Below, piece by piece: positions 1-6,132 of a DNA stretch of 6,388 nt (within the stretch, counting starts at the first letter, position 1; each line of letters opens with the position of its first letter). The stretch is taken from the NCBI GenBank assembly GCA_944381335.1, contig CALWKT010000027.1, positions 1 to 6,388 on the forward strand, given 5' to 3'. The notes under the pieces were generated by a model, which worked only from the letters and a program-made list of their open reading frames with translations, ran no database searches and was not told the DNA's origin. The translations under genes and the position numbers were made by a program. The DNA is from an uncultured Christensenellaceae bacterium. Its GTDB lineage: Bacteria; Bacillota_A; Clostridia; Christensenellales; UBA3700.

Positions 1-455
1 AGGGAGACAAGGTGATGCACGTCGTCAACGACTATCAGTTGGAGTGGCAGAATCCGGACGATCTGACGACCGGCACCGGCGTTTTCAACGGCGACATAGG
101 CTATATCGAGGAGATCGACGAAAAAGAGCCCTCCGTTCTTGTGGCGTTCGACGACGGCAAACGCGTCAGATACGGGCAGGGCGATTTCGACGAACTCACT
201 CTCGCGTATGCGGTCTCCGTGCATAAATCGCAGGGCAGCGAGTTCCCCGTGGTCATAATCGCCGTGACGAGCGGCAACTATATGATTCTGACCCGAAATC
301 TGCTTTATACCGCCGTCACCCGTGCGAAAAACATGGTCGTCCTCGTGGGCGCTACCGAAAACATAGAAAAGATGGTCAGAAACAACTATACCGCGAAAAG
401 GTACAGTCTTCTTTCAGATTTCATAAAAGATTCTTACAGAAGGAAAAACGGCTGA
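1..455 (+). CDS. recD2: RecD2-like DNA helicase, C-terminal part (5' end outside window)
   Basis: This is the last 150 or so residues of a superfamily 1B DNA helicase of the RecD2 (RecD/TraA) type; whole family members run to roughly 750 residues. The frame is open from base 3 and begins GDKVMH, matching the family's GDKVMQ motif, so the GTG at 12 and ATG at 15 are internal codons and not starts. Helicase motif V is visible as SVHKSQGSEFP (bases 216-248), followed by motif VI as NLLYTAVTRAK (bases 297-329), which carries the arginine that contacts ATP. Between the start and motif V lies a small beta-rich stretch (FNGDIGYIEEID, then VAFDDGK), as expected for the SH3-like insertion of this family. 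RecD2 is a 5'-3' helicase linked to DNA repair and replication in bacteria without RecBCD. The gene ends in TGA and two terminator-like hairpins follow. Family assignment is firm; subfamily is inferred from the tail alone. Confidence 0.88.
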   Translation, partial: GDKVMHVVNDYQLEWQNPDDLTTGTGVFNGDIGYIEEIDEKEPSVLVAFDDGKRVRYGQGDFDELTLAYAVSVHKSQGSEFPVVIIAVTSGNYMILTRNLLYTAVTRAKNMVVLVGATENIEKMVRNNYTAKRYSLLSDFIKDSYRRKNG

Positions 456-496
456 ATATACCATGCCTTAACGAAAAAGGCGAATGATCTCTGAGG

Positions 497-516
497 CGCG
501 TTTATTATGCGTTTTT
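497..516 (+). terminator. weak possible intrinsic terminator after recD2
   Basis: A short stem CGCG (497-500) and TGCG (508-511), with one G-U pair and a 7-base loop, is followed by five Ts (512-516). Alternatively the A-run at 473-478 could pair with the T-run at 512-517, giving a longer imperfect stem. Either is weak; the hairpins at 555 and 629 are better candidates for stopping recD2 transcription. Confidence 0.3.
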
Positions 517-554
517 CAGGAATGCTCACTTGAACACTTATAGTTTAGAATCGG

Positions 555-578
555 AAACGGGCTTAAAATCCGTTTTTT
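555..578 (+). terminator. intrinsic terminator, probably for recD2
   Basis: The stem AAACGGG (555-561) pairs with TCCGTTT (569-575), including one G-U pair, around the loop CTTAAAA. The T-run extends through 578, giving six Ts in a row from 573. The position, 100 bases past the recD2 stop and well ahead of the secA promoter, fits the end of the recD2 transcript. Confidence 0.55.
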
Positions 579-628
579 AATGCCGTTTTATACAAACTTT
601 GTTAAAATATTGCAAAACACGCGTTCAT

Positions 629-648
629 GCCGCGTTCGGGCGGCTTTT
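629..648 (+). terminator. GC-rich terminator-like hairpin just upstream of the secA promoter
   Basis: A perfect five-base-pair stem, GCCGC (629-633) with GCGGC (640-644), closes a six-base loop and is followed by TTTTC. It lies seven bases before the -35 box of the secA promoter, so it would shield secA from upstream read-through. The stem is short and the T-run is only four, so strength is uncertain. Confidence 0.45.
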
Positions 649-655
649 CATACGC

Positions 656-684
656 TTGACGGGTCGCGCGCGTTATGATAATAT
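656..684 (+). promoter_or_regulatory. sigma-70/SigA-type promoter for secA
   Basis: The -35 box TTGACG (656-661, five of six consensus bases) is separated by 17 bases from the -10 box TAATAT (679-684). A TG at 676-677 placed one base before the -10 makes it an extended -10 promoter. Transcription would start near 691, about 46 bases before the secA ATG. No other promoter this good lies between recD2 and secA. Confidence 0.65.
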
Positions 685-693
685 AAATGTGTT

Positions 694-717
694 GCGGAGC
701 GCTCAAAGCGTAACCGC
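694..717 (+). promoter_or_regulatory. stem-loop in the secA leader
   Basis: The outer stem GCGG (694-697) and CCGC (714-717) encloses the inner stem CGCT (700-703) and AGCG (707-710) with a three-base loop; a G-U pair at 699/711 extends the inner stem. It would sit near the very 5' end of the mRNA from the predicted promoter and ends 10 bases before the Shine-Dalgarno sequence. It leaves that site free, so a role in mRNA stability is more likely than blocking translation. No protein or ligand is suggested by sequence. Confidence 0.35.
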
Positions 718-736
718 GGCGTAAAAAGAGGCTAAT

Positions 737-3598
737 ATGGGTATTTTATCGGCTTTGTTCCCGTCCAAGGACGCAAGGGAAGTCAAAAAACTTAAAAAAA
801 CAGCGGGCAAAGTTGTCGCTCTCGAGCCTGAATTCCAGGCAAAGACGGACGAAGAACTCGCCGCGTGCACTCAGAACTTCAAGGACAGATACGCCGCAGG
901 CGAAAAACTCGACGATCTTCTCCCCGAAGCGTTCGCCGCTGTCAGGGAAGCAAGCGCTAGAGTGCTCGGAATGAAGCATTTCTACGTGCAGATCATAGGC
1001 GGGATCGTTTTGCATCAGGGCAGGATCGCGGAGATGAAAACCGGTGAAGGTAAGACTCTGGTGGCTACGCTGCCGGCATACCTCAACGCGCTGACCGGCG
1101 AAGGCATGCACATCGTCACGGTTAACGAATATCTCGCGAAATACCACTGCGACTGGATGGGCAAGGTCTTCCGTTTCCTCGGGCTTACGGTGGGCTGCAA
1201 TCTTCACAGCATGAACAAGGCTGAGAAACGCGAAGCGTACAACTGCGACATTATGTATACGACCAACAGCGAACTCGGGTTCGACTATCTGCGCGACAAC
1301 ATGGTCAGGAACGCAAAGGACCGCGTGCAGAGGAACCTCGCTTTCGCGATCGTCGACGAAGTGGACAGCATCCTGATCGACGAAGCGCGCACTCCTCTTA
1401 TCATAAGCGGCAGAGGACAGACGAGCGCGGAGCCGTATATGAAGGCGGACAAGTTCGTCCGTACGCTCGAGCCCGGTAGATACGTCTGCCCAGAATGCGG
1501 AGAGGAACAGAGCGAAGAATGGATCGAAAAATGCGGCAAGACCGTTTACTGCGCCAAGTGCGGCGCGGTTTGCAATCATACCGGAGATTACGAAAAGGGT
1601 GAAAAGAACAATACCGTATACCTCAACGAAAACGGCTCGGCAAAAGCGGAAGCGTTTTACGGCATAGAGGATCTTTCCGATTTCGTGAACCAGCAGACTA
1701 AGCATTACATCGACAACGCTTTGCGCGCTCACGTCACGATGAAACGCGAAGTCAACTACATCGTCGTTGACGGCGAAGTGATAATCGTCGACGAATTCAC
1801 CGGCCGTCAGATGATCGGCCGCCGCTTCAGCAACGGTCTGCATCAGGCGATCGAAGCGAAGGAACACGTGCAGATCAAGGCAGAAGACAAAACGCTCGCT
1901 TCCATCACCTATCAGAACTTCTTCAGACTGTACAGAAAACTGTCGGGCATGACGGGTACCGCAAAGACGGAAGAAAACGAGTTTGAGACGATATACAAGC
2001 TGGACGTCGTGGTCATCCCGACGAACAAGCCGATGATCAGAACGGACGAGCCTGACAAACTGTACGTCACTCACAGGGCGAAACTTCAGGCGATCGTTGA
2101 GGACATCAAAGATTGCTATGACCGCAAACAGCCCGTACTCGTGGGTACGATCAGCGTTGAAAAGAGCGAGGAGCTGAGCAATCTTCTCAAAAACAAGAAG
2201 ATCCCTCACGTCGTGCTCAATGCGAAATATCATGAAAAAGAAGCTGAGATCGTCGCTCAGGCAGGCAAGCCCGGAGCCGTCACGATCGCGACCAACATGG
2301 CAGGCCGCGGTACCGACATCATGCTGGGCGGCAACCCGGATTTCCTTGCCAAGAAAAAGCTTGAGTCTGCCGGCTATCCGCACGACGTAATAGAACAGGC
2401 TACGTCGCACGCGCATACTTCGGACGAAGAGATTCTCAAGGCGAGGAGCGAATACAAGAAGTATTACGATCTTTTTAAGAAGGATACGGACAAGGAGAAA
2501 GAAGAGGTCGTCGCGCTCGGCGGTCTCAGGATAATCGGCACCGAAAGGCACGAATCACGACGTATCGACAACCAGCTCCGCGGTCGTAGCGGACGTCAGG
2601 GAGACCCCGGTTCTTCGGTGTTTTACATCAGCGCGGACGACGATCTGCTAAGGATATTCGGCGGAGACATGCTCAAAAACCTGATCGTGAAACTGAGCGG
2701 CGGTGACGAGAGCATGGTCATAGAGTCGAAAATGCTGACCAATCAGGTCGAACACGCTCAGGCAAAGGTCGAGGACAGAAACTTCTCGATCAGAAAACAC
2801 GTGCTCAGCTACGACGACGTGCTGAACAAGCAGAGAGAGATAATCTACGAACAGCGCCGCATAGTTCTTGACGAACTGGACGTTCACGAACAGATCAGGG
2901 CGATGATAGGAGAGGTCGTTGCAAGGGTATGCGACCCCTATCTGAACAGCAAGGCGGATTACACTCAGTGGAATTACGACGCTTTCAATAAAGAGCTTGA
3001 ATCCGCTGTCCTTCCCAAAGACAGCGCGATGATTTCGGAGGAGTTCGTCGAGTCTCACGACGACAGGGATTCCTTCATAAGCGCGGTCACGCAGAAAGCG
3101 GAAAGTGTGTTTGAAGAAAGGACCGCGAAATTCAAGGAGACGGGCATACCCGTAGAGCAGCTGGAGAGGGACGTCCTTCTGAGAGCTGTCGACGCGCGCT
3201 GGACTGAGCATATTTCCGCGATGGAAGAACTGCGCCAAGGCATCAGTCTTGTCGCGTACGGGCAGAGAGATCCGGTGCTCGTTTACCGCAAAGAAGGCTT
3301 CGACATGTTTGACGAAATGGTCGAGAATATCCAGAACGACGTTGTAAAGGTCATCATGAAAATAGAGATTTCCGTCAAGCCTCAGACACCCGCCGCTCAG
3401 CAACACACCGAAATGCAGACGACGGAAAGACACGACGAGGCAAGCGCTTTCGGCGGTCAGAAAAAGCAGGCTAAACCCAAGGTGGAGACGGTGCGCAAGC
3501 AGAAACAGCCCGGACCCAACGAGCCTTGTCCGTGCGGCAGCGGAAAGAAATACAAGAACTGTTGTGGCAGGAGCGGGAACTATTATCAGGGCAAGTGA
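737..3598 (+). CDS. secA: SecA preprotein translocase ATPase with a cysteine-rich insertion
   Basis: SecA is the cytosolic and membrane-bound motor that uses ATP to push unfolded preproteins through SecYEG. The ATG is preceded by AAGAGG with a five-base spacer. In the 953-residue product, Walker A is GEGKT (103-107), Walker B is DEVD (207-210), the preprotein cross-linking domain follows from about 225, motif V is ATNMAGRGTDI (518-528), motif VI is QLRGRSGRQGDPG (613-625), and the zinc-binding tail has Cys 931, 933, 942 and 943. At 953 residues it is longer than B. subtilis SecA (about 840). One cause is an extra stretch after motif V (about 529-594), familiar from many clostridial SecAs. The other is an insertion of about 35 residues at roughly 246-283 containing CPECG and CAKCG, which I do not recognise as standard. 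A short gap to prfB with no terminator suggests cotranscription. Identity is certain. Confidence 0.98.
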   Translation: MGILSALFPSKDAREVKKLKKTAGKVVALEPEFQAKTDEELAACTQNFKDRYAAGEKLDDLLPEAFAAVREASARVLGMKHFYVQIIGGIVLHQGRIAEMKTGEGKTLVATLPAYLNALTGEGMHIVTVNEYLAKYHCDWMGKVFRFLGLTVGCNLHSMNKAEKREAYNCDIMYTTNSELGFDYLRDNMVRNAKDRVQRNLAFAIVDEVDSILIDEARTPLIISGRGQTSAEPYMKADKFVRTLEPGRYVCPECGEEQSEEWIEKCGKTVYCAKCGAVCNHTGDYEKGEKNNTVYLNENGSAKAEAFYGIEDLSDFVNQQTKHYIDNALRAHVTMKREVNYIVVDGEVIIVDEFTGRQMIGRRFSNGLHQAIEAKEHVQIKAEDKTLASITYQNFFRLYRKLSGMTGTAKTEENEFETIYKLDVVVIPTNKPMIRTDEPDKLYVTHRAKLQAIVEDIKDCYDRKQPVLVGTISVEKSEELSNLLKNKKIPHVVLNAKYHEKEAEIVAQAGKPGAVTIATNMAGRGTDIMLGGNPDFLAKKKLESAGYPHDVIEQATSHAHTSDEEILKARSEYKKYYDLFKKDTDKEKEEVVALGGLRIIGTERHESRRIDNQLRGRSGRQGDPGSSVFYISADDDLLRIFGGDMLKNLIVKLSGGDESMVIESKMLTNQVEHAQAKVEDRNFSIRKHVLSYDDVLNKQREIIYEQRRIVLDELDVHEQIRAMIGEVVARVCDPYLNSKADYTQWNYDAFNKELESAVLPKDSAMISEEFVESHDDRDSFISAVTQKAESVFEERTAKFKETGIPVEQLERDVLLRAVDARWTEHISAMEELRQGISLVAYGQRDPVLVYRKEGFDMFDEMVENIQNDVVKVIMKIEISVKPQTPAAQQHTEMQTTERHDEASAFGGQKKQAKPKVETVRKQKQPGPNEPCPCGSGKKYKNCCGRSGNYYQGK

Positions 3599-3647
3599 TA
3601 CGCGCTGAGAAAGCAAACGAAGAAGAAAATTACCGACGGAGAAATAT

Positions 3648-4748
3648 ATGATAATAATCGAACAGGCGAAGCAGGAACTCGCTTCCCTAAGAAAACAACT
3701 TGAATCGCTCGGAGAAGCGCTTGATATCGAAAATCTTGAGAAACAGCGCGCGGAACTTGCCGCAAAACAGGAGGCGGACGGCTTCTGGGAGGATCTTGAG
3801 AACGCGCAGAAAGTCAACAAGGAGGTGTCCAGGATAGAAGGCAAGATAGAGCGCTACAACAAGCTGTGCGCAAAAGCCGACGACATAGAAGTGCTGATCG
3901 AGCTTTGCCTTGAAAGCGAAACGGACAGCGAAAGCGAGGAGATTCAGAGCGAGCTTGATTCGCTGGCAAAGGAGATAGAACAGACTACGCTAGAAACCCT
4001 GCTCAAGGGCAAGTACGACGCAAACAACGCGATCATGACTCTGCACGCAGGCGCGGGCGGTACCGAAGCGCAGGACTGGGTGAGCATGCTTTACCGCATG
4101 TATACCAGATATGCTGAAAGGAACGGCTACAAGGTCAACGTGCTCGACTCTCTGCCCGGCGACGAAGCGGGCATAAAGAGCGTGACTTTTTCCGTGGAAG
4201 GAGAGAACGCTTACGGCTACCTGAAGGCGGAAAAGGGAGTGCACCGCCTTGTCAGGATCTCGCCTTTCGACTCTCAGTCAAGGCGTCACACGTCGTTCGC
4301 TTCCGTAGAAGTCATGCCTGAGATAGAGGGCGAAACAGAGATAAAGATAAATCCCGAAGACCTGAAGATCGACACATACAGGAGCGGCGGCGCGGGCGGT
4401 CAGCACGTCAACAAGACGGACAGCGCGGTGCGCATCACGCATATCCCGACGGGCATAATCGTCCAGTGTCAGAACGAGCGTTCGCAGATCCAGAACCGCG
4501 AACAGGCGATGAAAATGCTGATGTCCAAGCTGGTCGAAAAGCAGGAGCGCGAACAGCAGGAACAGGAGCAGGAACTCAAGGGAGAGATCAAGAAGATCGA
4601 ATGGGGCAGCCAGATCAGAAGCTACGTTTTCTGCCCGTACACGATGGTCAAGGATCACCGCACAGGTTGCGAAACGGGCAACATCACCGCGGTCATGGAC
4701 GGCGACCTTGAAGAATTCATCTTCGATTATCTGAAAAAATCACAGTGA
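3648..4748 (+). CDS. prfB: peptide chain release factor 2 (RF2), encoded without a frameshift
   Basis: RF2 recognises UGA and UAA in the ribosomal A site and triggers hydrolysis of the finished peptide. The 366-residue product matches the usual RF2 length. It has the coiled-coil-rich N-terminal domain (1-110), the stop-codon reading SPF tripeptide (205-207), and the catalytic GGQ (250-252) within [20 protein letters not shown]. Residue 246, just before this loop, is Ser, where E. coli K-12 has the unusual Thr. The start ATG follows GGAG (3638-3641) with a six-base spacer. In E. coli and many other bacteria, codon 26 is an in-frame UGA needing a +1 shift at CUU UGA C. Here codons 25-26 read CTT GAT, so the same Leu-Asp is made in one frame and the autoregulatory switch is absent. 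The gene follows secA by 49 bases, a pairing common in Firmicutes. Confidence 0.97.
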   Translation: MIIIEQAKQELASLRKQLESLGEALDIENLEKQRAELAAKQEADGFWEDLENAQKVNKEVSRIEGKIERYNKLCAKADDIEVLIELCLESETDSESEEIQSELDSLAKEIEQTTLETLLKGKYDANNAIMTLHAGAGGTEAQDWVSMLYRMYTRYAERNGYKVNVLDSLPGDEAGIKSVTFSVEGENAYGYLKAEKGVHRLVRISPFDSQSRRHTSFASVEVMPEIEGETEIKINPEDLKIDTYRSGGAGGQHVNKTDSAVRITHIPTGIIVQCQNERSQIQNREQAMKMLMSKLVEKQEREQQEQEQELKGEIKKIEWGSQIRSYVFCPYTMVKDHRTGCETGNITAVMDGDLEEFIFDYLKKSQ

Positions 4749-4754
4749 AAATAC

Positions 4755-4778
4755 GCGGCGCCGAAAACGCGCCGCTTT
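4755..4778 (+). terminator. GC-rich hairpin between prfB and tsaD, possible terminator or attenuator
   Basis: The perfect seven-base-pair stem GCGGCGC (4755-4761) and GCGCCGC (4769-4775) closes the loop CGAAAAC. Flanking A-rich and TTTAT sequence can add A-T pairs. It begins six bases after the prfB stop. The downstream T-run is only three before A/T alternation, so termination may be partial. No convincing promoter follows before tsaD, so read-through from secA-prfB may be needed to express tsaD. Confidence 0.5.
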
Positions 4779-4800
4779 ATATCTATATCAATATAATAAT

Positions 4801-5883
4801 ATGCTTACGGATTACGAAAAAAGCTGCGCGGAGCAGCTGGAAAAACTGAGGGACAAAGAGGACGTCACGATACTTGCGCTCGAATCTTCGTGCGACGAGA
4901 CCGCATGCGCGGTAACGCGCGGCAGAAAGGTGCTGTCTTCAGTCGTCGCGTCTCAGATCGAGATTCACAAGCGTTACGGCGGCGTGGTGCCCGAAATAGC
5001 TTCAAGAAACCACGTGATGGCGATATCGGAGATCACTGCTCAGGCGCTTGAACAGGCGGGCGTGAAGCAGGAAGAACTCGACTGCGTGGCGGTGACTTAC
5101 GGCGCAGGGCTTCTCGGCGCGCTTCTGATCGGCGTTTCTTTCGCCAAGGCGTATGCGTACGCGCTCGGAAAACCGCTTATACCCGTCAATCACATACGCG
5201 GGCATATCGCGGCGAACTATATCGCCAAGCCCGATCTTGAACCGCCTTACGTCTGCCTTATCGCCAGCGGCGGTCATACGGCGGTGGTAAAGGTAAACGC
5301 GCTCGAAGATATCGAACTTCTCGGAAGCACTCAGGACGACGCTTGCGGCGAGGCGTTCGACAAGGTGGCGCGCGTGCTCGGTCTCCCTTATCCGGGCGGA
5401 CCCGAGATCCAGAAACTTGCGAGGGAAGGAAAGCCTTCCGTGAAACTTCCGACCCCGCTCAGAAACAGCGGCGGCTACGATTTTTCATACAGCGGGCTCA
5501 AGACCGCCGTCATAAATTACGTTCACGCGAAAGAACAGAAAGGGGAGGAATTTTCCAGGGCGGACGTCGCGTGTTCGTTCCAGGAAAAAGCGGTCGGCAT
5601 AATGACAGACGCGGCTGTAAGAGCGGCTGAGAATTACGGACTGAAGACAATTGTCATTGCAGGAGGAGTCGCCGCCAACGAAAGGTTGAGAGAAGTTATG
5701 AGACAAAAGGCTGAAAAGCACGGGCTGAACGTATATTATCCTCCTTTGTCTCTGTGTACGGACAACGCGGCTATGATCGCTTCTGAAGCGTACAACCTGG
5801 TAAGGACGGGAGCGGACGCGGCAGGAGTCACGCTGGACGCGAGCGCAACCGTCAGGATCACGGACGCGAAGCCGGCGATCTGA
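4801..5883 (+). CDS. tsaD: tRNA t6A37 threonylcarbamoyltransferase TsaD
   Basis: TsaD (Kae1/Gcp/YgjD family) works with TsaB and TsaE to move the threonylcarbamoyl group from TsaC-made threonylcarbamoyl-AMP onto A37 of ANN-decoding tRNAs. The 360-residue product shows the nucleotide-binding start LESSCDET (27-34), HIRGH with metal-ligand histidines 131 and 135, SGGHT (156-160), DDACGEAFDK (179-188), the glycine-rich AGGVAAN (287-293), and CTDNAAMIA (319-327) with the metal-ligand aspartate at 321. Against the usual GPGL, the sequence has GAGL (101-104); HIRGH replaces the common bacterial HxEGH. The N-terminus extends some 20 residues beyond the short E. coli form; I believe some clostridial TsaDs share such an extension, from memory. 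ATG 4801 is the only standard start before the domain, yet no Shine-Dalgarno sequence precedes it. Function is firm; the exact start is less so. Confidence 0.95.
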   Translation: MLTDYEKSCAEQLEKLRDKEDVTILALESSCDETACAVTRGRKVLSSVVASQIEIHKRYGGVVPEIASRNHVMAISEITAQALEQAGVKQEELDCVAVTYGAGLLGALLIGVSFAKAYAYALGKPLIPVNHIRGHIAANYIAKPDLEPPYVCLIASGGHTAVVKVNALEDIELLGSTQDDACGEAFDKVARVLGLPYPGGPEIQKLAREGKPSVKLPTPLRNSGGYDFSYSGLKTAVINYVHAKEQKGEEFSRADVACSFQEKAVGIMTDAAVRAAENYGLKTIVIAGGVAANERLREVMRQKAEKHGLNVYYPPLSLCTDNAAMIASEAYNLVRTGADAAGVTLDASATVRITDAKPAI

Positions 5884-5924
5884 CTTTACTTACGGATAAA
5901 GAAAGGTCCGGAGAACTGAAATAT

Positions 5925-5942
5925 CCGCAAAAGGGCGGTTTT
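5925..5942 (+). terminator. weak intrinsic terminator after tsaD
   Basis: CCGC (5925-5928) pairs with GCGG (5935-5938) around a six-base A-rich loop, followed by TTTTGTT. It lies about 40 bases after the tsaD stop and ahead of the rpsL promoter, which is where a terminator is expected. The four-base-pair stem makes it weak by itself. Confidence 0.45.
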
Positions 5943-5998
5943 GTTGCGAAAAACATATCAAAATTAAAAAAATTTTATTTTACTTCATTATCAATCGT

Positions 5999-6027
5999 TT
6001 GACACTTGAAAATAATTTGTGTACAAT
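5999..6027 (+). promoter_or_regulatory. strong sigma-70/SigA-type promoter for rpsL
   Basis: A perfect -35 box TTGACA (5999-6004) and the -10 box TACAAT (6022-6027, five of six) are separated by the ideal 17 bases. The preceding 40 bases are almost pure A/T, including an AAAATT...AATTTT stretch from about 5960, resembling an UP element that binds the RNA polymerase alpha subunit. Such strength suits a ribosomal protein gene. Transcription should begin near 6034, leaving a leader of about 100 bases before rpsL. Confidence 0.8.
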
Positions 6028-6033
6028 ATTTCT

Positions 6034-6132
6034 TGCTATGTGTGGGATTATGCCATATATAGCTATTGGCACGGTAAAATTCCTTGAGGATTGAGCTGTT
6101 CCGACAAAAATAACACAGGAGGTAAAAGTCAG
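6034..6132 (+). promoter_or_regulatory. leader of about 100 bases ahead of rpsL, with a strong Shine-Dalgarno site
   Basis: This is the predicted untranslated leader. AGGAGGT (6117-6123) lies nine bases before the rpsL ATG and is the best ribosome binding site in the window. A small imperfect hairpin is possible at 6052-6070 (GCCA with TGGC), and TTCCT at 6080-6084 could pair with part of the Shine-Dalgarno site. An 18-codon reading frame (6038-6094) starts only about four bases after the predicted transcript start. I recognise no named riboswitch or ribosomal-protein leader family. Confidence 0.4.

Noticed and set aside
12..17. GTG at 12 or ATG at 15 as the true start of the first gene
   Set aside because: The conserved GDKVM motif spans these codons and the frame is open to the window edge, so the gene is a 5'-truncated RecD2.
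456..736. tRNA, riboswitch or small protein gene in the gap before secA
   Set aside because: I see only terminator-like hairpins, a promoter and a short leader; no cloverleaf, no known riboswitch core and no frame with a ribosome binding site.
746..2551. A 601-codon open frame on the - strand across secA
   Set aside because: It lies entirely opposite certain secA coding sequence, has no recognisable domain or ribosome binding site, and its length follows from the codon pattern of secA.
2648..3844. A 398-codon open frame on the - strand across the secA end and prfB start
   Set aside because: It is antisense to two firmly identified genes, its translation is low-complexity Ser/Phe/Leu-rich, and it matches no family I know.
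4792..4797. TATAAT as a -10 box for a tsaD promoter
   Set aside because: The position 17 bases upstream falls in the GC-rich hairpin with no -35 match, and the predicted start would lie just inside the coding sequence.
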